DNA of 64,000 bases from contig CM024190.1 in assembly GCA_013433145.1 (NCBI GenBank), forward strand, positions 4,464,001 through 4,528,000, read 5' to 3'. Shown in pieces: positions 50,337 to 60,858 of the stretch. The translations under genes were made by a program, and so were the position numbers. The stretch comes from Ascaris suum. Its lineage: Eukaryota; Nematoda; Chromadorea; Rhabditida; Ascarididae. The first letter of the stretch is position 1. Each line of letters starts with the position of its first letter. The notes beneath the pieces were generated by a model. It was given only the letters and a program-made list of their open reading frames with translations, did no database searches and was not told the origin of the DNA.

Positions 50337-53140
50337 ATGGCGGATGGCGGTCGCAGTGGACCCGTCATCGTTCTCACTGGATTTGGGCCGTATGGTTTGT
50401 ACCAGAACAATCCGAGTGCAGCGGTTGTGCGTCGCATCGGAAGCGAAGGTACATCGAAGCTGTGGCTGTGTGCTTTTCAATTTTCTATCGTTTCTTTTCC
50501 GATAAGCTGATTCGAGGCTTCAGATAAGCCGCCGGAGAGGAAAGGAGGAGGGACAAGAAGTGATTGCTTTCTTATAAAGGTTCTAATCTCCTGTCATGTA
50601 ACTGGCATGTACTGGAGCACACAAAATGAACCTGGTCGGATGAAGCAACTGATGTGAACTTACTGAAGTAGTGGTTGGGGTTTTTTCCAATTTGGACCAT
50701 TAGCACAATGTACATAAGCCGTCCAGTGACGAGAGCCGTCATTGTTTCTATATTTCAACCAGCCGACTTCTATCCGTCCAGTTCTTTTTGGGGATCTGTC
50801 ATCTGTTGGACAAGTGCATAAGTTCGTATAATTTTTTAAAAACATTTTTTAAAATTTGTTCTACTAAAGTGCATTATGGCGACGTTGTGTCTGTGCACGC
50901 ATCTGTCTATCTGTTCGGCAGTTTCAAGCGGTGAATCGCTGCTGTTGAAGCTGTGGAATTTTGTGAGTGTTTCGTTTACATAAGATTAACATTATATAGC
51001 ATGTTTCACGTTAGTCGACGAACTTGAAAACAAGCTAGAGAGATGTAAGGTAGGAATAATTATATGCATTTTACATTTTAGTGCTTCATCTACGTCAACT
51101 TTTTATGGAAGGCGGAGGAGCATTCGGGTTACTTGAAGTATTTCCCATATTTATTAGTTGTTTGTAACTCATGGAGTCAACCGGACAGGTAAGGGGAGAG
51201 GGCGGGTTGCAAAAAGCGCCTGTTGTGTTAGGTTAACAAGAATGGGAGCCAACTGCTCTTTACAAGTACTATGTTAGTTTTGATGCCATTACGGAAACAA
51301 AAGCAGTTCGGCTACATTGTGTTTGTTGAATGCGAGTTTCAGCTGTTTTCTTGCCGCATGTGATGGTTTCTTCGCTTGACGTCGATGTAGTTGGGTGTTT
51401 TTGAAAATCCATGCAAATACATAAGAGTGATATCACATAAGCGCGAAAGTGTACTATGACTATTTCATTCCTATGCGTAGGCGTGCGAATGTGTGTCTGT
51501 CTGTCTCTATCTGTATGTTGGCTATCCAAATAGTCACAGAAGTGATATTTGGTGGATACAGTCCTCTTCTTGTGTTCATCGTTTAAGATCAGTTTCAGTC
51601 TGATTAGTCATTTGCTGTATATGTTTTGTGAACTTAAAGGCGCCAACATCTTCCATAAATAAACTGTTGAGCCGATTGGAACGAATAAAGTGCATACGAA
51701 AATCCACTGAAGTGTTTTGTGAGAATAGCAGCGTATTTCAGGTCTCAGTGATATTATACCGAATGCGATCCTCCACACCAAAGAAATACCCGTCACATAC
51801 GCACAAGTCGAGGCGAACGTCTCTCGTCTATGGCAAACATGCGATCCGGATGTGAGTTTTTCCTGTTAACTATTCTAGTAATATATTTGCAGTTGTAAAT
51901 GATAACTGTCAATATTTTTGCTTGATTTATTAAGAAACGAGTAATTCTTAGGTGTTAAAGGTGAGTATTCACCTGATTTCAGTTGGTCATCCACGTTGGC
52001 GCTCACCCAACAGAGCGAACGATAAGGATTGAGCAACAGAGTTTCGGGCGTGGTTATTGCATCTTTGATGTAGAATGTGAGCACTTTGCTTCGTTATAAG
52101 ATTCATTTTGTCATATATAGGATAGTTATCCATTTGCCGTTCTTGACTCACTTTGCCTTTTAATCCTCCACTTTAATTCCTTCCTTAATCGGAGGAGGTT
52201 TTTGTATAAATTATTGCGTTTTGCGCTCGCATTCAAATAGCTCTGTGTATATCCTCGCATTCGTTACCCGAGGAGGATTTTTCTTTAGCACTTCCGAGCA
52301 CAGTTACTATTCCAACTCCACTATTGCCTTATCCGTTTGCAGAAACCAGTGCTAGAAAAGGTTGCCGATTTGAATGCAAGCCAGACTCTCGCTTTGTGCT
52401 TTCAGATCAAGTCCCTTGCAACAATGAGTGTCCTTGTGGGACCAAAGCTGCCGATCGGCCGCAGTCTGTGCTAATCAGCGATCTCGATGCACAAAAATTG
52501 CTGCTGCCGTGTCGCAATTCTTAAACTCCGATTGCCTCTTAATTGAACCCTCTCATGATCCGGGCAGGTGAAGACATTCGTTTCAATGTACTTTCTTCCT
52601 ATCTGTTAGTGGCTTGGCTCTGATCAATCCTGCAACGAGTTTATAAAATTTTCCATGCTCATCGCATTATTCGTTTGTTGCTCATCTGCGGCATGCAAGT
52701 GAATAGTTTCATATGCACTGTAGAATTTACAACTCCATAGAGAGGAACATATCTTCCAGTATTTGCTCCACTCTACGGGATAGAGGAACTCTGTACTAAT
52801 ACCCAATTTCCTGCAGTTTGCATGGTATTGTTTCATTTTTTCTCCCCTTTGCTGCGGTAAACACCGAATAACTGTGGTTGGCTTTAGCTTGATCGCTACT
52901 CCATTACTCGTAAAAGATGATTACAAACCATTATTCAAAGTCGACGTACTACGAAAATGAAACGCTGCATTTTGCAGATATTTGTGTGGATACATTTATT
53001 TCATCTCATTGAGCCACGATACAAAGAGATCGCTGTTTGTGCACGTACCTGACTTTGATAATGAGGTGACCGAGGAACTAGTCATCAAGGCGCTCAAGTT
53101 GATCATCAACGAGTGTATCCGTCAGCTCCGAACCAAATAA
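50337..53140 (+). CDS. Pyroglutamyl-peptidase I (peptidase family C15)
   Basis: Cytosolic cysteine peptidase that removes N-terminal pyroglutamate from peptides. Exons: 50337-50448 (MADGGRSGPVIVLTGFGPYG), 51742-51851 (LHTKEIPVTYAQVEANVSRL), 51983-52076 (LVIHVGAHPTERTIRIEQ, GRGYCIFDVE), 52406-52567 (QVPCNNECPCGTKA ... LIEPSHDPGR) and 52978-53140 (YLCGYIYFISLSHDTKRSLF, then VHVPDFDNE; TAA). All phases match: G|GT, phase 0, T|AT and AG|A. The catalytic triad is present: Glu in IRIEQ (52031-52033), Cys in YLCGY (52985-52987) and His in FVHVP (53042-53044). Exon 52406-52567 is 162 bases where 163 are required. The frame breaks in the A5 run at 52493-52497 (DLDAQK, then IAAAVSQFLNSD), probably an assembly error. 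An in-frame upstream ATG at 50319 is possible, but the start at 50337 matches family length better. Confidence 0.95.
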
Positions 53141-55343
53141 TAGTATGAGGCAATTATGTTTATCACATGAATGCATAACTGTTTCATTACATGTCGATTT
53201 GAGGGTCTTACTCTCATCTCCTTCGAATTTACTCTTCTTTATTGGATTGCTTCCCTCCCCCTCCCCCCTCCACCCTTCCTTCATCATCCTCATCATCTAG
53301 ACTGCCATCTTTATGGCGTTGCTGAGCGAATGCCTTAGATATTATGTTGTTATGGAGTTTATGAGATATTCGCAGTGCAACGTTTGAAAATTATGTGAAA
53401 TATAAAACGGTGGAATTTCGCAATTTTCCAACACTTAAAACTTGACGCATATTGAATTCACCGATTTTCGATATTGTTGTTGTTGTTGCGTTCTTTACTT
53501 TTTCAACTACTATATATTTTATTTTTACAGCTCTACAGTTATTATAATGCGTGAGGTAATGATGAATCTTCCACGGAGATCTTGAAAACTTTTCCTCTAT
53601 ATTGTCTATTGTATTTTGTTGTGAGAATTTAAAGTAACGTCTGTAGTGGAATGCAACTTCGCAGAAATAATTCAAATATGCTACATTATAGTATTATACG
53701 TTTGTGCGATATGAATTGCAGGAATGAAAAAGAGGAACAGTGGAAAGCAGAGTCGCTAATCGAATCGCGCCTGTCAAGTTGGACTTTTTTCGTTCGGTTG
53801 TTCGCATCCATCTGTCATTCGCACGTTTCAATCAGTCTTTGAAATATTGTCACTTTAGATGGAAATCTATTCTTGTTGTGATAATAATATGTTATTGTGG
53901 CAGAATTGCTTTCTTTCAGCTGTACTTTTATTTTTTTTTACACGTTTATTGTTTAAGTATTATGTGATTTTTGCATTCGTTTCTTATTCGTTGATTTTTT
54001 GATATTTTTATCGCGAACAATTTAAAGTTTTGCATTATAGGATTATCTATTCTGAAAAAGAAAGAAAATGTTTCAAAAAGTAGCTACTTGAAAAATTGTT
54101 CGATCAACGAAATATGTTTTGCAAAGTCTTTTTTTCTGTTTTTTAAAATCTGTTGCTCTGTTGGACTTTAGTTTTTTATCGGCATTTTAATGAGGGAAAT
54201 TTTTGTTTCTTATGATTGTGGCAACTTTTGCATAGATAACGCTGTGATGTGATTGTTGTTCTTTTGAGTTACCGAGCAATCCCCTTGCAATGGCTTATCT
54301 AGCTAGCTGTCTAGATATCCGGGTGTTCAGGGACCATAGGCACAAATCGGCCACGAAGTGTTCTTTTCTTTGAGAGAGAAAGAAAAGAGAAAATTGGAAT
54401 TGTGGGAAGAAAAAAAATCTCATTTTAAGACAAATTTTCTGGACTTTCTCGCTGAAAGAAAAATAAAGGAACGATTCTGGAAGAAAAATTGGCAAGAAGT
54501 GCGGCGTTTATCTCAGTCAGAACCAATGACTGTTCATGTTGTATTGTACCGGACATTCACCCACCTTTCATAGCCGTACGACGCTCATACAACCACCCAT
54601 TTTTTGAACAATCTCCTTGTCCCCGATTCTTGTTTGAAGGGTGCGCTATTCTTCTTTTTTTCACATCAGATAAAGTAGTTTACCCTAACCTAAATACCAC
54701 AGAAACGAAACGAATCCCAGTGAAGAGCAAATGTCTCGGGATGATTCTCTGAAGTTGAGGAAAACTGTTACCCGTATGTTATCGTTCGCTATGTTCTCGT
54801 TTTTGCATAAAATTCTCTGCTTTAATTTACACTTCAACCGTTTATGGTCTACAAAATTTTTATCGTCACTTTTTCTTCGCCTTTAGATATTTGATTTTGT
54901 ACGCAAAGTATGGTGCAAAATCTGGTTAACTCTAAAAGTAAGTAAACGTGCTTCGAATGGTCAATGCTGAACGCATGTCCTTCGGTTTCTCGTTTTGAAG
55001 GACAGATGAGAAGCAGTAAACAGTTTGCAGTATGTACGTATTTTCCATAAAAGGCATAGGTGTCCGTCAGAATTCAGTGCAAAAGTCGAGCACCGGCACA
55101 CGACTGATATTACTGAATAACATTCGAAGCGTCATTAGTTTTCAAACGAAGGCAGCGGGACGGAAGGGAGGGAGGAAGACAAATCCAATCGAACAGGATG
55201 CACCGTACGAGGACAGAGGTGTAGGTTTCGGCGATGAGGTTATAGAGCGTCGTTATTGATGAGCTGCAAAGTTTCAATTATTGTCTCTTAACGAATTTCC
55301 ATGAGACGAATTTTGTCGCATTCCTCTCCAGGTGTGGGTAACA
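53141..55343. other. Intergenic region, no supported gene
   Basis: Low-complexity AT-rich DNA. Two plus-strand frames look slightly protein-like: 54358-54573 (Lys/Glu-rich, LAERKIKERFWKKNWQEV) and 55032-55259 (GRKGGRKTNPIEQ). Neither has a partner exon or recognised domain, so they were not called as genes. Confidence 0.4.
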
Positions 55344-55489
55344 TTAGCCACAAGCGCACGCGCACAGGAGAGACGGAGAGAGACCGCGCGCGTCATTGAA
55401 AGCGGCGCGGCAGTGGTCACTCGCAATAAAATTGTCGCAGTAAAATACCGTAAGGAACCAAAATTTGAAAGATGAATTTCAACACATTT

Positions 55490-56290
55490 TGAAGAGCATT
55501 GAATGCTCTATCAGAATCGTTAATAAGCTGAGCAAAAACAAGAACTTTTCTATAAGATCAATTTCTTATATGACGCCCAATTGACAGAAATTGCATGGTC
55601 ATCGATATATCAGGCCTATAAGTGTATAAAGGAACAAGATTTGGGAAGAATGACTAGGCAGACCTTAAAGAGCATTAAAAACTCTATCAGAATCACAATA
55701 AACTGAGACAAAAACAAGAACTTTTCTATAAGATCAATTTCTTATGTGACGCTCAATTGACAAAAATTGCAGGGTCATCGATATATCAGGGCCTATAAGT
55801 GTATAAAGGAACAAGATTTGGGAAGAATGACTAGGCAGACCTAAAGAGCATTAAAAACTCTATCAGAATCATCAATAAACTGAGACAAAAACAAGACTTT
55901 TCTATAAGATCAATTCTTATATGACGCTCAATTGACAAAAATTGCAGGGTCATCGATATATCAGGGCCTATAAGTGTATAAAGGAACAAGATTTGGAAAG
56001 AATGACTAGCACACCTTAAAGAGCATTAAAAACTCTATCAGAATCATCAATAAACTGAGACAAAAACAAGAACTTTTCTATAAGATCAATTTCTTATGTG
56101 ACGCTCAATTGACAAAAATTGCAGGGTCATCGATATATCAGGGCCTATAAGTGTATAAAGGAACAAGATTTGGGAAGAATGACTGGGCAGACCTTAAAGA
56201 GCATTAAAAACTCTATCAGAATCATCAATAAACTGAGACAAAAACAAGAACTTTTCTTTAAGATCAATTTCTTATATGACGCGCAATTGA
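55490..56290 (+). repeat. Left ~177-bp tandem array (about 4.5-5 units)
   Basis: The recurring landmark TCTATCAGAATC starts at about 55508, 55683, 55859, 56034 and 56212, giving spacings of 175-178 bases. Each unit also carries GACGCTCAATTGAC and ATCGATATATCAGG. Units differ by scattered small indels, so the array cannot encode a continuous protein. Confidence 0.95.
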
Positions 56291-56639
56291 CATAATTTGT
56301 AGACTCGAAGTACATGCGTTGCAGAGACTGACGTATGTTGACACTGCTGACGTATGCGAGCGATTTAAGAAGGCAGTCGCTCGACGAATCACCGAAACCC
56401 CATCACTGACTGGAAATGGCAACAGGTGTCGTTTCTCAACAAGATCGTCGGTCCCTTCTAGAGATGTGAAGCAAACATCTGAAATCTCAGATATGATAGG
56501 ATCAGGGCGAAAAGACGCTATATAAGTAGCGGAAGTTTTGTGTTGCTTCAATTACGAGCGCTTAACGAGTGATCCTCTCTCTGTCTTGAAACATCGCGAG
56601 TTTGGTGCTACTTCAATTGTGAAGAAATCAGAGGTGTGC

Positions 56640-57560
56640 TGTTTGTGTTTGACGAGGTGGCGAGGAAAAGGATGCAAGGAATATGGCCTATCGAGACAGA
56701 TGTAGCTGTTTCTTCGAAGTATCCCTGTCAGCCGGAACAGGCGCAAAACAAGGGGATATTTGTTCCCCGACATCCTTATCAACTCTCGAAGGACTCTTGA
56801 GAAAGATGGAGACTGCAGATGGTTTCAATTTATTCAGCAAATAACTCTAAATGCTTCTCTTTGCGGACGAAGTTCTACTGGTTGCCGATCACCCAAAAAA
56901 CTTGCAGTATTCACTGAACGAGGTCAACAAGAATGCCAAGAAAGTTGGGCTCAGCATTTGCAAATGTAAAACGAAGTGGATGAAAAATACACTCTGTCGT
57001 TAGTTTCCCATGAAGCTCGACAGTGAAAATATCGAACTTGTGGAACATTTTCTACAGTTAGGATAGACTTGCAGATGAGCGGCGATTTGGGTCAGGAATT
57101 AAGCAGATGAAAAAGAGCGCGTTGGCTATTATTCGCCAAGCTCAACGATGTCTATTGCGACCAATGATAAAAATGTCCGTGGAGAACTCTTCACTTCGAC
57201 GGCCATCCCTGTTTCTTCTGTGAGGAGCGAAACGTGGAATATCACACTCGCTGAAGAAAACAAACTAGCAGCGACCCAGTGAACAATGGAAAGGCGAATG
57301 GAAAGTATCAATAAACTGCAACACACCACAAACGAAGAGTTGCGTTCTGGATCCGCATTGAAGGATATCGTTGAAGAAATGTAAAAAAGAAAACCAAGGT
57401 GGGCTGGTCACGTAGCCAGGTTAAATGACTATAGATGGACTAAGTAAATCTTCTAGTGGCAACCAAGAGACGTAAAACAATCACGTGGCAGGCCGCAACA
57501 AGGGGGAAGACCCGCTGAAGTGCCTATATGTAGTTACTTGGATGTGGAGGGCTCAGGATC
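56640..57560 (+). pseudogene. Decayed RTE-like LINE reverse transcriptase fragment
   Basis: Fragments in several frames: GAKQGDICSP (RT motif before the palm), LLFADEVLLVADHP (active-site motif, FADE instead of FADD), GLSICKCKTKWMKN, LDSENIELVEH, AGHVARLNDYRW and CLYVVTWMWRAQDRYRW. This is the typical order of the C-terminal half of nematode RTE-type endonuclease-reverse transcriptases. In-frame stops follow FSK and the TKWMKNTLCR stretch, and there are frame changes, so it is not functional. Its endonuclease domain and 5' part are absent. It sits between the inverted arms. Confidence 0.85.
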
Positions 57561-57596
57561 GCTATAGGTGGAAGAGTTGCCAGCTGCATCGATGGA

Positions 57597-57612
57597 GGGG
57601 GGGGGGGGGGGG
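57597..57612 (+). repeat. Poly-G tract, 16 bases
   Basis: Uninterrupted G run just after the RT fragment inside the foldback element. Length in the assembly is uncertain. Confidence 0.9.
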
Positions 57613-57639
57613 AGGGAACGATGAAATCGACGAAATCAC

Positions 57640-59049
57640 GGGTGTTTAAAGTATCCAAAGTAAAGTAGCCTTGCCAAATCCATCCTCGCAGTGCACATAT
57701 AGATGTCTAAGTCGAAACATAGCGCTGCAGCCACTGAGTCAATGTCGGCTCCCCAACGCAGAGTATCCATAGTGTTCAGCGCTGTGTCCCGTTTCCATTA
57801 CAGCACTTCGTCCACACTGTTACACGTGGCCTTAGATATGAACATCTCTTAAATCTACTCACACTCATTTATGATCTGAACTTTCATTTTAAAGCATTGT
57901 TTAGGGATTCCTCTGAAGCAGTGAATTGTTTTGTAACATTCAAAGCGATAACTATCCAAAGCTCAGTCTTCTGCGATATTTGAAGGTGATGAGAATCGAT
58001 CGGATATCTGGGTGATGATGCCCCGTTCCCTTGATGCAACACGCGAGTGCCCTGAAAGGTCGAAATGAATCGCTCGCTATCTAGTGCTAACGCCACATTC
58101 CCTTGCTAGGAGCCTTTCTTGTGCGAAATAAGCATGCTTGGAGCAGCCCTTAACATCCTAACAGCATGTGCAAACTTTCTGAACGCCAAGCATTGCACAC
58201 GGCTTACGCCGTTAACAAGCTTCCGATCCGCTTGAGTCGACTTAATAATAGGTTGCATTGTCGAATGCGCAAACTTTGTTATGACAAGCTCTCTCTTGGA
58301 CGGTTTCGGGTGCGAGAAAGTGCTTACCATGATGCAGGATGTAAAAACAATTGCCATCACCTTTAACTGCATCGTCGCTCATTCTTCTGGTTTCTTTATC
58401 GACTTGGAATGATCACGAGTAGGTGGACAGGTAACATGCACGTGAGCCAAGTACTTATTCTAAACTTATTCAGCCATTCTAGATTAGTGGCTCGAAACGA
58501 GTGCTCTTGATAGCCCCATCTTCTATACGATCTCCTCCACATCCTAAGAGTAGGCTTCTCTGCTAGAGTTGCGCACTTCAAATGATTGCTTGCATTGAAG
58601 GCAATTCTTCGAATTGGGAGCATATCGCCTTCGAGCTGCTTTTTCCTTCACAATCCTGACTTGCCTATGTCGGAGAGCAAGTGCTGCATGCAATCAAACT
58701 ATATCAATGCAATGAACTAGACGCTGAAAGCGTCGATTGGCTTTTTACTATCAAACGAACTTACAATGCCCGTTATCGGCATGCCTACACGGGAAAGAAA
58801 TGAAGTGATGGGAACCTGGAGCTGTCGAACTGAAGAATTCATAACCGATGCATATAACAGTCGCACGAAAGATCCATTCATGAAGAGTCACAGGGAGTTT
58901 AATGCAAGTTAAGAACGATTGAGTCATTTCATCAAACCGTCGAGGGTCGATTCATGAATTCAGTTCACCAATAAGAACACAGTGTCACGAATGCACCAGA
59001 ATAACGCATAAGATAATGCATAACGCGACATTGAAATTTATGGCAATTG
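57640..59049. other. Central part of the foldback element, content unexplained
   Basis: Short frames on the minus strand at 58106-58372 and 58396-58623 (75-88 codons) and broken frames on the plus strand. None could be tied to a transposase. A degraded transposase would be expected here if the element was once autonomous, but no catalytic motif is visible. Confidence 0.4.
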
Positions 59050-60700
59050 CGGGTCACGTAAAAAATTGATCTTATAGAAAAGTTCTTGTTTTTGTCTCAG
59101 TTTATTGATGATTCTGATAGAGTTTTTAATGCTCTTTAAGGTCTGCCCAGTCATTCTTTCCAAATCTTGTTCTTTATACACTTATAGGCCTGATATATCG
59201 ATGACCCTGCAATTTTTGTCAATTGAGCGTCATATAAGAAATTGGTCTTATAGAAAAGTTCTTGTTTTTGTCTCAGCTTATTGATGATTCTGATAGAGTT
59301 TTTAATGCTCTTTAAGGTCTGCCTAGTCATTCTTCCCAAATCTTGTTCCTTTATATACTTATAGGTCCTGATATGTCGGTGACCACGCAATTTCTGTCAA
59401 TTGCGCGTCATATAAGAAATTGATCTTATAGAAAAGTTCTTGTTTTTGTCTCAGTTTATTGATGATTCTGATAGAGTTTTTATGCTCTTTAAGGTGTGCC
59501 TAGTCATTCTTTCCAAGTCTTGTTCCTTTATACACTTATAGGCCCTGATATATCGATGACCCTGCAATTTTTGTCAATTGAGCGTCACATAAGAAATTGA
59601 TCTATATAGAAAAGTTCTTGTTTTTGTCTCAGTTTATTGATGATTCTGATAGAGTTTTTAATGCTCTTTAAGGTGTGCCTAGTCATTCTTCCCAAATCTT
59701 GTTCCTTTATATACTTATAGGCCCTGATATGTCGGTGACCACGCAATTTCTGTCAATTGCGCGTCATATAAGAAATTGATCTTATAGAAAAGTTCTTGTT
59801 TTTGTCTCAGTTTATTGATGATTCTGATAGAGTTTTTAATGCTCTTTAAGGTCTGCCTAGTCATTCTTTCCAAATCTTGTTCCTTTATACACTTATAGGC
59901 CCTGATATATCGATGACCCTGCAATTTTTGTCAATTGAGCGTCACATAAGAAATTGATCTTATAGAAAAGTTCTTGTTTTTGTCTCAGTTTATTGATGAT
60001 TCTGATAGAGTTTTTAATGCTCTTTAAGGTGTGCCTAGTCATTCTTCCCAAATCTTGTTCCTTTATATACTTATAGGCCCTGATATGTCGGTGACCAGCA
60101 ATTTCTGTCAATTGCGCGTCATATAAGAAATTGATCTTATAGAAAAGTTCTTGTTTTTGTCTCAGTTTATTGATGATTCTGATAGAGTTTTTAATGCTCT
60201 TTAAGGTCTGCCTAGTCATTCTTTTCCAAATCTTGTTCCTTTATACACTTATAGGCCTGATATATCGATGACCCGCAATTTTTGTCATAGCGTCACATAA
60301 GAAATTGATCTTATAGAAAAGTTCTTGTTTTTGTCTCAGTTTTGATTCTGATAGAGTTTTTAATGCTCTTTATGCTGCCTAGTCATCTTTCCAAATCTTG
60401 TTCCTTTATACACTTATAGGCCCTGATATATCGATGATGCAATTTTGTCAATTGAGCGTCACATAAGAAATTGATCTTATAGAAAAGTTCTTGTTTTTGT
60501 CTCAGTTATGATTCTGATAGAGTTTTAATGCTCTTAAGGTCTTAGTCATAATCTTGTTCCTTTATACTCTTATAGCCCTGATATATCGATGACCATGCAA
60601 TTTCTGTCAATTGGGCGTCATATAAGAAATTGATCTTATAGAAAAGTTCTTGTTTTTTGTCTCAGCTTATCAGTGATTTGATAGAGCATTCAATGCTCTT
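59050..60700 (-). repeat. Right ~177-bp tandem array (about 9 units), inverted
   Basis: The landmark GATGATTCTGATAGAG starts at about 59107, 59283, 59461, 59639, 59817, 59995 and 60172, spacings 176-178. The last units towards 60540 are eroded by short deletions. The unit is the reverse complement of the left array. A higher-order alternation of two variants is visible: ATATCGATGACCCTGCAATTT units alternate with ATGTCGGTGACCACGCAATTT units between about 59200 and 60120. Reading frames of 69-108 codons across it are repeat translations, not genes. Confidence 0.95.
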
Positions 60701-60858
60701 CAAATGTGTTGAAATTCATCTTTCAAATTTTGGTTCCTTACGGTATATTTTCATATTTACTGCGACAATTTTATTGCCGAGTGACCACTACCGCGCGCTT
60801 TCCGAGGACGCGCGCGGTCTCTCTCCGTCTCCTCCTGTGCGCGTGCGCTTGTGGCTAA

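Larger units (their letters stand above)
55344..60858. mobile_element. Foldback-type element with long inverted arms of tandem repeats
   Basis: The outermost ~180 bases at each end are inverted copies. The left end reads TTAGCCACAAGCGCACGCGC, and the right end (58 to 41 of line 60841 and back) reads as its reverse complement ending GGCTAA at 60858. Inside lie an unbroken ~177-bp tandem array in one orientation (about 55490-56290) and the same unit in the opposite orientation (about 59050-60700). If the termini are GCCACAAG...CTTGTGGC, both are flanked by TA, compatible with a TA target duplication. No longer direct flank repeat is visible. The centre contains a decayed RT fragment and unexplained sequence; no transposase was recognised. 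This resembles foldback/Galileo-like elements by structure only. A duplicated inverted satellite with an old insertion is the alternative. Confidence 0.8.

Noticed and set aside
54358..54573. Lys/Glu-rich frame resembling a spliceosomal FF-type helix
   Set aside because: The composition follows GA-rich, AT-rich low-complexity DNA, and no second exon or FF signature was found.
59151..60219. Minus-strand reading frames of 69-108 codons with repeated KEQDLGRMTRQTLKSIKNS units
   Set aside because: They follow the ~177-bp tandem repeat. Units differ by single-base indels and there is no continuous frame, start context or splice structure.
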